A stretch of 64,000 nucleotides of DNA from Camarhynchus parvulus (Eukaryota > Chordata > Aves > Passeriformes > Thraupidae): positions 7,354,501 through 7,418,500 of the forward strand of contig NC_044600.1 of the NCBI RefSeq assembly GCF_901933205.1, given 5' to 3'. The translations under genes were made by a program, and so were the position numbers. Each line of letters opens with the position of its first letter. Position 1 is the first letter of the stretch. Under the pieces are notes generated by a model. It was not told the DNA's origin and did no database searches. It saw only the letters and a list, made by a program, of their open reading frames with translations. Shown here piece after piece: positions 40,834 to 52,857 of the stretch.

Positions 40834-43097
40834 CCCTGTCTGTTCACAGAGGTCCCAGCCCTGTGCCTGAGCTCAGGCCATTGTCTGTGCTGCACAGAAC
40901 TGGGCAAAATCTTCTAGAGGGGTGTCTGATGCTACTTTTGCATCTCCTTGAAAGCTGTGCTTCTCTTTTCCTCTGATAACTGAGGAACTGTGAGATTCAG
41001 GGCTTCAAGTGGAAGGGTCTTACCACCAGGTGCTTATTTGACCAGCTGACTGATGTACATCCCAGAAGTTCTGAGTGGCTCAATTCCAATGGATCCTGTT
41101 TTGGATTGTTGTTTTCCACTGAGATGATGCTGACTCCCTTGGACTAGCTGTGTGGCACTGTTGGACTAACACTGGGGAAGATGAATCCTACCTAGACTTT
41201 AATCCTACCTAAGCTTTTAATGTCTGGGAGTGAGACCATTTCACTGCAGTTGTCCCAGCAGAGAGTTGTACTAATGTCACAGCCCTGTCACTTGTTTCTC
41301 ACAGGAATGCTGATTTAGAGTTAGAGCAGGAAGGATTTGCTTCTTTTCAGGTAGGAAGGGAAGCCTGTGGGAGATAGATGTTTGCAGAGCAGGTTGTTCA
41401 GAGAAGCCTTCACTGCCTGTCCCTGCTTTTGCCTGTCAGTTAAAACAGGTTTCAGGCTGGAGAGCCCTGTTATGCCAGGGAGAGGATGGCTTGTGTCTGC
41501 TGGCTGGTGTATCTGGGAGGGGATGACACTTGTCAGCTGAGTTTTAGTCTGTCACAATGTCTATTTTAAGAGCTGTCAGAGGTCTTGAAGTAGCTCTTCA
41601 ATGCTGATGTGAATAAGCTGCACTGAGAGTTAATTAGGAGTTCTCAGTTTGAAGCTGGGACTGAGTGTCTTTCCTGGGGCAGTGTGCACTTAGTGTGCTG
41701 TAGCTGGGTGAGGCTCTTTGTGCTATGCCTATGAAGGACTGGCCAGATCCTTTGGGCAAGCTCTTCCAGCCTGAAGGTGTCAAGTCTGTGAACCAGTCTG
41801 AACTTGGCCTCCTGGTGTCCCACCTACAGTGCCTGGCCTCTCTGCCCATGTGGGACACAGCATCTGTCACCCCAGCTGAAAAGCTCAGGTGTTTCTGGTT
41901 TATTCTCACCAGAGAACAGTGAAGGATTCCTCCTCATTAGAGGCTATTGTGATGTTTGGTGTAAGAGCTTGTGATGGAGATTTCCCTGTTTTAGCAGGGA
42001 AAGCTGGTCAGTGTCCTTTCATGATGGTGGTCTGCCACAAGACTGGGCTATTTCCTCAGTCTGGCATATTCCTCCTGTGTTTTGGGGGGTTTTCCATGCT
42101 TGCCATCACTCTGATCATCTTGTGTGTCTGCTAGTAGCTTTATCCTGCCCTATAAGCTAAGAAAATGCTGTTTATTCTTCCCATTTTAAAGATGGAAAGT
42201 TGAGACAGAAGAGAAAATTGGCCACAGAGAGGGTCTTTAGTTGTGCTGTACCTTAGGCTCTTATCTGCTGTAGTCTTGCACCTCATTTTTGTGGAGCTTG
42301 AAAGTATGTCTAAATCAGAAGGAATCCCGAATTCCCACAAAACAGTGACACATTGGTTTCCAAGCCCTGTACCAAAAGCAAGCCCTTCCTATTCTGTGAG
42401 GAATTCACAGTGGATGTTCTTTGGCTGGCTATTCAAAGCATCTTTGGGATTTCCTTTTTGGAAAGTTCCCATCTTCCCACTTTGCAATCTTGCAGGTCCA
42501 GTATGCTCCTGAATTTTACGCCTGCCTTTTAAGTTGCCTCTGAGACTGAGTATGTTGGTTTGTCTAGCTAGTGCTCTCATTTCAGAAGTAACCTTATCTG
42601 ATGAGAAAGGCCCCTGGTTTCTAAATTGTGCCATGAGGGAGACATGGGCAAAGAAGAAAAATAAAAATTTGTTCTGCAGTGACTGCTCCCTTCGTGCTTT
42701 CCCACACTTTACTCAGACTAAACAAGCTCTTGGTCTGATTCCTGCTGCCCAACTTGCTCCACACCAATTTCAGGACAGACAAGAGATTGCTCTTTCAACT
42801 GCCTTTGATTTCCCGAAGATGCTGTCAGTGGAAGCTGGCTTTGAGAATTTTTTTCTCTCTAAATGAGAAGGGTGGGGCCTCCTTCTGGGTACACATGAAA
42901 TTCGTCAAAGCAGAAAGTATTGTATCTGATGCAGAGCAGAACAAATCCCATGTGATCAGAAAGCTGATCAACAGGATGGCTGCTTAATTGGGATGCTTGC
43001 CAGAGATGAGATTTGAAACAGCACATTTAATAGCTCCAAACAGCAGCTGAATGCTTAGACATTTTAAAGTGCAGTTGCACCAGAAAAGCTACTGAGT

Positions 43098-43158
43098 TAA
43101 AAAAAAAACAAAAAACAAACCACCACCAAAAAAACCCCACCAAATCCAAACCAAACCA
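43098..43158. repeat. A/C-rich low-complexity tract
   Basis: Runs of A broken by C and CC (AAACCACCACC, CCAAACCAAACC). It is a simple-sequence tract of the kind common in avian introns. Read on the minus strand it is T/G-rich, and it needs no functional explanation. Confidence 0.75.
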
Positions 43159-45150
43159 GCACTTGACAGAGCAGTTTTTCACCAGGCTTCCTGAAATGGT
43201 GTCTGTCTATGAGCTGGGCTCTGGCATTGATAGGAAGAGCTGCTTTGGTCAATGTTATGTCTGGTTTCCCAGATATGGTCACTTTGTGTCCTGTGTGTGC
43301 CAGTGCTGCACCTTGGGCCTAGTGCCCACCCTCTCCATCCTGCTTTATCCCTTTGCAGCAGTGTGGGGCAGACTTTTGGAGCTGACCATGGAGGTGCTTC
43401 AGCCCAGAGTCCAAGTGACATGGTGGAGCAGGGCACTGGTTTGCCCAGTGCCTGAACAAACTGTTGATGGAGAATGGCAGTGGTGACACACCTGCCACCA
43501 CTCCTGCCCTGCAGCTGCCTCTGCTGCTGCCTAGGGAAGCTGTTTCCTCTCTTTGTTTTCAAGCTCTTTGTCTTTTCTTCATGCCAAGGTCTTTGTAGAC
43601 AGGACAATTTTGATAGTTCTGAGTCACCCATGCCCCTGAAGACAGCCCAGACTTTAACCCAGCCCTTTGTCCCCTCCTGGGGCAGCAGGATCCTGCTGCC
43701 ACTCCTTGGTGCTGATGGAGGAGTTAAAACAGAGGGTGAGCAACTTGCTTGGCCAGTGATGCTATGAGCAAGTGCTGGAGCTGATTTCAACAGGTGCTTT
43801 GCACAGGCATTTTTTCTATGCAGCAAAAACCTGATTTATATCTCAGCTCTAGTCAAAGACATGCTAGGAATGAATAAATGCAGGTATCCTGGCCCACCCA
43901 GGAGCTGGTATCTGCCAAGAGGCAGTGCTGTGGAGTGTTAACACCTGTCTTTTACAGTACAGCAGCCCACAAATGAGAGATCTTTTGAGCTAGGAGTGTG
44001 TCTTTGCAGTCTGGTTGGGGAAATGAGCATCTGTGGTGGTAGGTAGCTGGATGCTTTGGCCCATTGGATTCACTCCAGCATGCTCAGCCCTCGTGTTGGA
44101 GGGTGGTTTTGCAGCCAGCCACACCCATGAAGTTACACTGGGGGGAAGGCAGATTTTTGGGTTTTCTGACAGCATCAAGTATGTTTTTAATATCAAGGTT
44201 TTCAATCTTGTCAGTATGAGATCTTTATCTTCAGTTTCTAACACCAGACTGTAAGCTGCCATTGTTTTTTGTGTGCTTTCCATATATAGCTGCTTAGCAG
44301 TGACCTGTCTCCCCTCCTTCAGGCTATCATCACCTCTGTATTTACAGTGGGCCTCTCATTTTCAGGCTTTCCCTTTTTTAGGGTCTGAGGTAACTCAGAA
44401 TCAACACTTCCTGGCTGAGACAGTGCTTGTGTTTGACAAAACACCAACCGCTCTTCTGCCTTCCTCTTCACACCCACTCTGTGTTTCTTCTCTAGCTTTA
44501 GCACAATTTCTGCTAGCCAAATCGAATGCAACTTCTAGATTGTTAACAAAATCAGCTGTTCCAGGTTCTGCTGTCGCCAGTGGTGACAAATCCCCCTCCC
44601 TGGGATGGTTCCTTCTCTCTGCTCACACCTTCAACCCAACAACTTCGATGCTTTGAGGTCTGTGAGGAGCTCAGAGCTGTCCAAGTCCTTGGCAGCCCTC
44701 CCTCCCCTTGAGATGTGTTCTCACAACAGCCATTTCAGCTTTTTAAAATTATTACTATTCTTACAAGCATTTTAATACTCAGTAAACCAGTCTTGTGAGC
44801 TGCTACCAGCCTGAACCCTTTGCTGCTGCACTGTAACCTGTTTCCCTCTGCACAGGAGTTACTGGTAGTGTCTCCGTGCTATGATTTGTAAAAGCTAATT
44901 TGCAAGGAATTAGCAAACCTGTCTTTTTATTTCCTGAATTAGAAAGAGCTTGAAGGGGGGCAGCAGGAGTAAGTGCTGATACTTTGAATCCCTCTGTTTT
45001 GCCCTAGAGCACACAATCAATTAAGTTGAGAATATGGTTTTTAGTGTACAGCTGTAACGTTGCTCTGTCAGGTCTCCTGTCCCTCCCTTCCTCTTCCTCA
45101 CACAGCTTTATATCAAGAACATGGTGCCATTTGGTCTGGAATATCCCTTG

Positions 45151-45180
45151 GGTCAGTTGGGGTCAGCTGGGGTCAGCTGT
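45151..45180. repeat. 10-bp tandem repeat, three copies
   Basis: Three near-perfect units of GGTCAGYTGG lie in intron 2, at the start of a moderately GC-rich stretch. Confidence 0.8.
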
Positions 45181-48100
45181 CCTCTGTCCCCTCTTGACTC
45201 CTTGTGCTGCCCCCATAGTCGCCTTGCTGGTTGGGTGGGGTGAGAGGCAGAAAAACCCTTGACCTTATGTAAGCACTGCTCAGAAACAGCAAAAGCATCC
45301 CTGAGTTATCTACACTGTTTCCAGTACAAATCCAAACCACAGCCCTATACCAGCTACTGTGGAGAAAATTTGCTGTATCCCAGCCAAAAGCTGTCACAGG
45401 AGGTGGACAGGAGGCACGTTGAGGAGGGCAGTGCTGTTTGGAGTAAAAATTACATTTGGGTTCTGGCTGCAAGGAGGAAATTTGCTCACATTCCCTGAGG
45501 ACATGGGGGACCTGCACAGACGTAGAGGGAAGCATTGGCTGGCAGCATCCCTATTACTGGTACTGATGCATGAGCCAGACTGGATTTCCCAATCCAAGAC
45601 AGGCAGCCGGGTCTGGCAGTGAGCACAGCCCATCTTTTCCCCTCATCAGCCACAATAAATACAGAGCTCCCTGGTGCCAGCTCACAAAGGCACAGTTCTC
45701 AGAGTGCCTCACACACTCCAGACTTAAAACCCCAGCTCTTGTAGGTTTAATCTGTTGAGTGAGGTCTGCTTGTTCCCTGGCTGTGCACCCGCTTGGCTGC
45801 GAGCGGCAGCCCCAGCCTGCGGGCAGGGTGTGGAGCACAACTGGCACTTCCCATTAGGGGAGCAGGCACTCAGTACAGGCAGGCAGAAGGAGCCTTGGGA
45901 AACCTTGGGAAGGCAGCAGCAGATGTCAGGGCACAGAAAGGGGTGAACAAACAGCAGCAGCAATAAAAACTCCTCCTGCTCCTACAAGCATCCCTCTGTG
46001 GGTCTTCAGGATCGCAAGTGGATTGTACTACTCAGTTGTTCCTCATGCACATCTTTCCTCCACTCACTTCAGCTTGAGTTTGGATCCATTAGCCCCTGCT
46101 GATTGCTCCCAGTGAGAAGAGGGAACTGCTTTTGAGGGGGTTGGGGATTGTGTTTCAGGGAGCAAGTCCTGCTTCCACCTTTGTAGCAGCTTTGGTGAAG
46201 AGGCTGGTATACCATCTCTTAGTGAATGTTTCAGGTGAATTCATTCAGTGTGAGGTGTTGCAAGCCCACAGTCTGCACAAATCCTTCCTTCAGCAATGGG
46301 AGAACATCTTCCCTTTGTCTCAGAAGCCAGCAAGGTCCTTGGCCTGGCTGATGGCTGTGTTTGAACCCAACCAAGCAGGAGAAGCTTGCTTTAAAGAATC
46401 TCCTGGCATTTTGGAGCAGTGTTTGTGCCACACCTGCTCAGTCAGGATACTTCTGCTGTGCTGAAAAACATAGGGTAGGTTTGCCCACACATTTGTGCAA
46501 GCCATGTGTAGTGCAAGGTTTAGGTTACTATGGGTACATAAAACAAATGCTGACAACATGTCAGGCCCCACTATAACCTGTGCAGACTGGCCAGGCAGGA
46601 CAGGAGAAGCTCCTTAAAACAGCATTTATGGTGCAAATGGTGATGGAAGTTCAGCAGATACCACTGTAATTACTGGCACTTGCACAAAAGAAAACAGACT
46701 AATGGATGCTGCTTTTTCACTAAAGTGTTCAGGGAGTCACAGATTTGAAAATCCTAAAGAGCCTTTTTAGCAGTAAAAGATGTAAAATATCTGGGAGCCA
46801 CCAGAGAATTGAAAGAGAGATGAAAATTATTTAATAAAGGGCTGTGGATTGGGGGATCTCTGGCTTTAGTGGCTGAAGTCTCCCAACAGGTGAAGCAGTG
46901 CTTGACTAAGGCTCACAAGAAGGAAAATTGGAAATCCCTTCCAGAAAAAGAATTATTTAGTTCTGCTACATTTAAAGCATCCAGCACCACTGGTGCAGGA
47001 AGCTGTCTCTCCTCACTGAGGAGGTGAAAATGGGATATATTCTGTCAATTATTCTCTCTCTCATTGGCTGGGGAGCTGCTTGCTGTCACTGACCTTAGGA
47101 AGGGGAATTGTTAAGCTAAAGCTGGGCTAGGTTAACTTCTTCCACATTGCAACAAGCAAAGTATGGAAGTACCAGGATGAAGGTGCTGTTGAGGAACACA
47201 CTGTCCATATGTGGCTTCTTTTAGAAGTTCACAGGACTAGAAGTACTAAAACAAAAGAAAGGAGGGAATGATGTGTGTGACCAAAAAACTGCCCCAGGCA
47301 ATTGTGTAAGCACACTTGTATTTATTGCCAAATAGAGGCTGTAGCTTCCAAGGATGGTGTCATAGACACCTGCCAATATAAGCAGCTTTAACTGGAACCC
47401 GGAGTTCACAGTGGAGCAGGTGACAGGAGGGAAAATAAGAATGGTTCAGTTTTCAGGCTGCATTCCCTGGGGGGTGCTCGAGCCCCTGCTACAGGAACAG
47501 GAGTGCTGCCATGCATGCAGTCATCTTCAGTGAGGTCAGGTGGAGACTTTCATCAAGCTGGAATTGGTTTCATTCCCAAGAATACTTTGGATCTGGTGCT
47601 TTAAAACCTCACAAACTCCCTGGCTACAGGGGCTAGTCCCAGACTTTAAACTGAGCATCTGCTTAGGAGCCTTGTGCTCACCTGCCTGCCAGCACAGCAG
47701 CTCCTTTTCCACATGAGCCCTGCTGGGTCACATCAGGTCAGGGAAGTGCTTCTGGCCCCCAGCACTGAAGCTCTGCTGCACTCAGAGGACCTGCCTAACA
47801 CAATGGAGGGACCTGAAGTGGTTGAGATCTTTATGGTCTGTTGTTCTGTCCCAAAGAGAATATGGCTCCTTGTAGCACAGGTGGGGTTTTGGACCTCACA
47901 CTAGTCCACCTGAGCCATCTCATCTGTTGTGACATAATCATGTTGTGACATTAATGAGTTTGGTGTCCTCTTGCTGCCGTTCACATGGAGCATAGGCTTA
48001 GATCCTTCTCCAAAATGTTTTTGCCTGGACTCTGTTGGCACTCTGAAACCACCTCCAGATGTGCAGGATGCCTGACCAACCGAGTGTACTGCAAGCAGAG

Positions 48101-48627
48101 CTACATCACCTGACTGAATGGTGCCTTTGGTCTAACCTGAAACCCACTGGCCATGCTAACATGGAGCTCAGGGCAGGCTGATGGTGGATGCAGCAGTGCA
48201 GCTAATGGGGTTACCTGCTTCCAGGTCCTGAAGCTGCAGTTTACCTTGAAGTCTCTCTACAGCATTGCGGTGTAGGCATAAGGAAGCTGAGATGTGTATT
48301 TGGGAATGAGAAGTCTGTTTAATTTGGGCCTGCCCTAATTGCTGGCATGAAATCCTTAATTGTGTCATTAAACTATAAAGATCATCAATATGCTTTGATC
48401 TGACAAATAAAGATGCCTTGTATTCAGGATGAGTCACAAATCTGTGAGTCAGGAGAAGCGAATGGATGGCAAATAAATGGCAATAAATGAATAGATTGGA
48501 GAGCACAGCATTTTGATGTGACTAATCAAATTGTCTAAAAGGATTGAAGTGTGATGCAAGGCTTTGATGGGAAATCCAAGGCAGAACTTTTTAACTAATA
48601 CTTTGTTTTTCTTCTTTCTGTACACAG

Positions 48628-48828
48628 ACAACATTTCCTGTGACTCCATCGCTTGCAACAAGCCCCACGATGGCTTTTAGTCCCTACCTGAGTCATGTTT
48701 CTCCTGGGATGGGCTTAGTTCCTGCAGAGCTTTTACCAAATACTCCTGTCCTGGTTTCTGGAAATCCTACTGTTACAGTACCGGGAGGCTCTGCTGGGCA
48801 GAAACTGATGCGTACGGATAAACTGGAG
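48628..48828 (+). CDS. MBNL3: MBNL3 coding exon 3: linker between zinc-finger pairs
   Basis: The exon encodes residues 114-180 (201 nt, phase 0 both sides). It begins [12 protein letters not shown] and contains [10 protein letters not shown] and [16 protein letters not shown], ending [10 protein letters not shown]. The proline-, threonine- and hydrophobic-rich linker lets the two finger pairs bind separated RNA sites and contributes to splicing activity (family knowledge). The acceptor is CTTCTTTCTGTACACAG/ACA and the donor CTGGAG/GTATTT. The GMGLVPAEL block is the best single signature for MBNL3 over its paralogues. Confidence 0.93.
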
Positions 48829-50256
48829 GTATTTGGACATCTGATACAATACTGCTGACAGGCATGAACAGGACATGTGCTCCCAGCTGTTGCTCTCTGC
48901 TAAAATGACCTGATGCAGCACAGTACTTGCAGCTTTCCTAGCACAGGGCTGCTGCTCTCTACCAGAGCAGATGCTTTTGCGGGGCCTTTTCCCAAATCTT
49001 TGGAAATTTGGGAAAACTCACTCCTCTGGTATCAGTAGGTATTAGAGCAGGGTTAGGATTGGTTTTTTGTATGTGAATCTGCCATGCTTAAAAAACCCCA
49101 AAAAGCCAAGTAGATGGTCTGCTCTTAAACTTCATTGGGTGGGAGATGTTTTAGCGATAACAGATGTTTCCCTTTTCTAGAGATGGGCTTATTGAGCTTT
49201 TACAGAAAACTTTAGGCATTACACTGATGGGAGTGGAGAGTGTGTGGTGTTGGAAAGACATCTCTCCCTCCCCAGTTGGCTGGACATGCTGGGACTTAAC
49301 AGTGGAGGAGTTGTAAATGTCTTTCAAACCCGAAGCAGAGACTCTGCAGGAGATAAGGGCTGAGGACTTGAATTCAGAGGCCCCTGCAGGTGTAAATTGT
49401 AACACAGGAAGATAGCAGAGAAGGGTGTAATTTCAAAACACATTGTTCTGTGTTATGTACTTTATCTTGCCTTGCTGATGTCTCACCTTTCCCCACACTC
49501 AGTCTGATTGCACATTGGTACGTGAGCTATGCCCCTTGCTGTATTATTCAACAACCTCTCTCAGTTCCTCAGACAAGAAACCTTGCAGATTTTTTGTGAA
49601 ACCTTTTTGTCTGTCTCTGATGCTTCAGTGGTCGTAACTTAGGAGGATCTGTGAGATCCTAGTACAACTAGTAATTTTGGCAGCACTTTCAAACACATTG
49701 CTGTGTAACCAAATGTGCTGTCACGTAATGCCAGGGTCGGGGATTTATTGTGAAGGGCAGGGAGACTATTTATGTGAAAGAGGCACCTTATGTTTAAGAA
49801 AAAGTACTTGTTGCAAATAGCAGTAGCATGTAACATTTAAAATTAAATGTCTTGCCTAAGAGTGTGCTCCATAACAAATACATAATCCAGGTGAGACACA
49901 AATGGCAGAGTTGTTAACATTTAAGCTTTAGAGGCAGGGGAGGAATCCTGAGCTGCAAAAGTTTTGTCAAAATGACATTGATTTTTTGGGGTCACTGTCC
50001 ATTCTGCACAAATTCTGTACTTCGCTTGCATTTGGTGATTTGCCTTATTAATGTTGTGATTCTTTTCACCCCCTGAAGCAGTTGTGAGTAGAACTAGTTG
50101 CCCCTGTGTGTGTTGATATATGTGCTACCCCAGATGAGCATGGATTTAGAATATACACATGGCTTAATGTGGCCAACTGAACTGATAATTCTGTGTTGAA
50201 AAAACTGAATGAAAAGTAACTTCATGTTCTGCTCAACAATGTGACTTTTTTTTAAG
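48829..50256 (+). other. MBNL3: MBNL3 intron 3 (1.4 kb)
   Basis: Short intron with no recognisable gene or interspersed repeat. It ends in CTTTTTTTTAAG/GTT, a short polypyrimidine tract joined to the acceptor. Confidence 0.8.
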
Positions 50257-50493
50257 GTTTGTCGAGAGTTTCAGCGTGGAAATTGCACACGTGGTGAGAA
50301 TGATTGCCGCTATGCTCACCCTATAGATATTGCAATGATAGACACAAATGAAAATACTGTTACAGTTTGCATGGATTACATCAAAGGTCGATGCTCTAGG
50401 GAGAAATGCAAGTACTTTCATCCCCCTGCACACCTGCAAGCCAAAATCAAGGCAGCTCAACACCAGGTGAACCAGACAGCTGCAGCTGCAATG
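50257..50493 (+). CDS. MBNL3: MBNL3 coding exon 4: zinc fingers 3 and 4
   Basis: The exon encodes residues 181-259 (237 nt, phase 0 both sides). Finger 3 ligands are C182, C190, C197 and H201 ([15 protein letters not shown]). Finger 4 ligands are C218, C226, C231 and H235 ([15 protein letters not shown]). All ligands are intact. The stretch [16 protein letters not shown] that follows is the conserved finger-4 flank, and the exon ends TAAAAM. The donor is GCAATG/GTAAGT, close to consensus. Reading on into the intron would add only 12 residues before a stop. Confidence 0.95.
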
Positions 50494-51239
50494 GTAAGTA
50501 GAGCTCTTGTCAAGCTGCATTTCCATTGCTAAGAGATTCCACGTGTCATATGTGTCATTTGTGGAAAAGTAGAGAGCTTTGTAAATGGCTGACTAGAGAG
50601 CTGAGAGCATGTGCAAGATGCATCCCATCTCTTCATCCTGTCTCTGTGCTCACCACAGCATGAAGCCCTCAGTGGCACAGTACATCAGAACATCTCACCA
50701 GGTAGGGACATGGTGCCCAGCTCTGTGATTTGCTGACATGACATTGTGATGTGACATGAATGCAAGTGCAGCAGCGCCCAACACCTTCCCTGGCTGAGTC
50801 ATAGGGGTCAGTTCAGCTTCCTCAATACACAATATATCCTTTTCAGGGAGAACCTGGCCTGTTCTCTGCAAAAAGCAGATGGTGTCAATTGCCTGAGCTT
50901 AGCAAACTTGTGTCCAATACCTTTGCCAAGACTTAGTGAAATTACAACACACAAAACAAGGGTGACTTCCTGACCTATTTGATGCTTTGGACCTGGTAGA
51001 GATGGTCCCACTTGCATTTTAAGTTGAATTGTGACTACTTATATCTACAGATCTGAACATGAGTCAAGGAAGTCTCACCAGGTGACCCCTAGCTTGTATA
51101 AATGTTTGCCATTCTGTTGAGTTGGGTTTAATGGGACGTGTTAATTCCAGAGATGGGAGAGCTGGGGAGGGAAGAAGAGGCCCAGGGGATATTATCCATA
51201 TGCATAAATTCCTGATGTGGGAGGTAAAGAAGGTGAAGG

Positions 51240-51512
51240 GAAACTCTTCCCTGTGGTGCCCAATGAAAAGATAAGAAGCAATGGGCACAAACTGAAATTC
51301 AGGACATTCCATTTAAACATAAGGAAAAACTTATTTACCAAAGAAAGATCTAGCACTACAACAGGATTCTCCATCCTAGTAGATACTGAGAAGCTGTATC
51401 TGAACCTGAATGGAGTCTCAAGCCAGGTGCTGTAGTTGACCCTGCTTTGAGCAGGGTGTTGGTCTACCTCATCTCTAGAGGTCCCTTCCATCTCTTCTAT
51501 GATTTTTTAAAA
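51240..51512 (+). mobile_element. CR1 LINE 3' fragment
   Basis: The sequence follows the CR1 3' end in order: AAGCAATGGGCACAAACTGAA, an AACATAAGGAAAAACTTATTTAC block, GACCCTGCTTTGAGCAGGGTGTTG, CTCTAGAGGTCCCTTCCAT, and a terminal TCTATGAT that is the remnant of the family's ATTCTATGA tail. It is 5'-truncated, as CR1 copies usually are, diverged, and without coding capacity. Its sense strand matches the host gene. CR1 is the dominant LINE of birds and is also common in turtles and crocodilians, which supports a sauropsid source. Confidence 0.88.
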
Positions 51513-52225
51513 TTTTTATAATTAATATTAAAAAGGCTCTTGCTTCCTCTTTGATTTAGAATTAAGGCCACTAAAATTTTTCTAAATACCTTTTTCTTTT
51601 TTTTAAGATATTAAAGGAGGTTGCTTTTAATTCATTATGAAATTTAATGCAGAGCCAGGACAGTTGTAGAAATTAAACAAGTGCCCTCCTTGTAGCATCA
51701 ATATTACCTGGAATGTAATTTGAACAATTAATTTATACTGCAGTATTTATTTGTCTTGCAGAGTTTATTTATTAGTTTTCTTACTGTTTTTATTGTTGTT
51801 GAAATAAGAGTCCAGGTCTGTTGAAAAATAACCTTCTGAAATGAAACTCTTGTATTCTTCACAATTGAATCTTTACTTTTTCACTAATTATCTAGGACAC
51901 TGCTACTTAACCAAAGCCAATGCATGTTTTATTCATCCAGCTGGCTTCTCTTAAAAATGTAATTAACCCCATTTGTATGCTGTTAACGAGAACCTTTAAA
52001 ATATTTATTGATGGCTTGTTGCATCACCCCTGCTACCAAAACAGCCTACATTATTCATTGACTTTTCAAGGTTTGATGCATTTACTGTACCTGTTGACGT
52101 GTAAGACTTTATTAAAGGGAAGAAAGGTGCTCCATTTTTTTGGAGGGGAAAACAGATGCCAGGCTATGGGTCTACGTTCTAATACAGATTTAGAATGACT
52201 TCAAATCTAAATTCAGCATTTCTGA

Positions 52226-52370
52226 GGGACCCAATCCTGCAGTTACTTGATGTGCACAAGTAGCAGCTTTACTCACTCCTGCTTGGCTGAAGTCAGTGCA
52301 GCACTGGACGAACTGGGTAAGGCTCTGTCCCCAGTTCAGGACAGCACTTAAGCATGTGCTTGAAGCTCCC
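52226..52370. repeat. Ancient palindromic interspersed repeat (second copy)
   Basis: It opens with CCCAATCCTGCAGTTACTTGATGTG and closes with CAGCACTTAAGCATGTGCTTGAAG, wording shared with the element at 11445-11545. It is diverged, and the boundaries are approximate. Confidence 0.4.
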
Positions 52371-52612
52371 TCCTTTTCCAGTGGTCCTTCCCCCACCACG
52401 AGTGCTCTGCTGGCCTCTGCATGGTGTGTAGCTGCAGCATGAGGGCTGGAGCCCAGTCCCTGTGTAGGTGCTGATCCCTGAGCACTCCTGCCCTGCTGTG
52501 CTAGCTGATGTGACAAAGCTCCAAAACATGTGTCCTGTGATGATATTTCTTTACTTTTAAAACTTACCGAGGCAAAATAACTGACTTGCCACTAGGCCAG
52601 GTAATTACCCAG

Positions 52613-52801
52613 CCACCCCATGTTGTGCATGCCTCATCTTTTTAATATATTGTATAACGCATTCACTTTTTAATTTTTTTTTTCTCTTCGCCTTCCCAAA
52701 TTGTTGCTCTCTCTTGACACACCTCTGCTTGCTGTTTTTGTTACTGTGCTTGATCCCCCTCCCCGGCCCATGTCCATCATGTGCTCGCTGCCTGCTAATT
52801 A
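52613..52801 (+). promoter_or_regulatory. MBNL3: AG exclusion zone with YGCY cluster upstream of the 54-nt exon
   Basis: No AG dinucleotide occurs over 189 nt between AG at 52611-52612 and the acceptor AG at 52802-52803. A polypyrimidine tract lies far upstream (52665-52697), just after a branch-like TATAAC at 52653-52658, about 147 nt from the exon. Nine YGCY motifs, the muscleblind binding core, lie at 52689-52796, four of them packed in 52782-52796 beside the acceptor. In MBNL1 the matching exon is autoregulated through such a region with a distal branch point (from memory). By analogy MBNL proteins should repress inclusion here. Confidence 0.75.
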
Positions 52802-52803
52802 AG

Positions 52804-52857
52804 ACTCAGCCAGCTGTCAGATCACTGAAGCGACCGCTCGAGGCAACCTTTGACCTG
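52804..52857 (+). CDS. MBNL3: MBNL3 54-nt cassette exon (nuclear localisation)
   Basis: The exon encodes 18 residues, TQPAVRSLKRPLEATFDL (260-277), phase 0 both sides, so inclusion or skipping keeps the frame. KRP forms one half of a split nuclear localisation signal whose other half (PKRP) is in the next exon. In MBNL1 and MBNL2 the equivalent exon drives nuclear accumulation and is skipped as muscleblind activity rises (family knowledge). The acceptor is CTAATTAAG/ACT, with no pyrimidine tract next to it. The donor CTG/GTACTT is weak. Both fit regulated use. Confidence 0.9.

Larger units (their letters stand above)
40711..48627 (+). other. MBNL3: MBNL3 intron 2 (7.9 kb)
   Basis: Apart from the tandem repeat at its start, an A/C-rich low-complexity run at 43098-43158 and a 10-bp tandem repeat at 45151-45180, I see nothing distinctive. 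The 215-codon minus-strand frame at 43179-43826 has no protein-family resemblance and is not called as a gene. Confidence 0.75.
50494..52803 (+). other. MBNL3: MBNL3 intron 4 (2.3 kb) with a CR1 fragment and a regulatory 3' end
   Basis: The intron holds a CR1 3' end (about 51240-51512), an old palindromic repeat near 52226-52370 and an AG-free regulatory tract (52613-52801). The stretch 51513-52225 is AT-rich and shows nothing else recognisable. Confidence 0.8.

Noticed and set aside
43179..43826. 215-codon open frame on the minus strand
   Set aside because: No domain, no family resemblance and shot through with low-complexity residues. It overlaps other frames in the same GC-moderate intronic stretch, so it is best read as chance.
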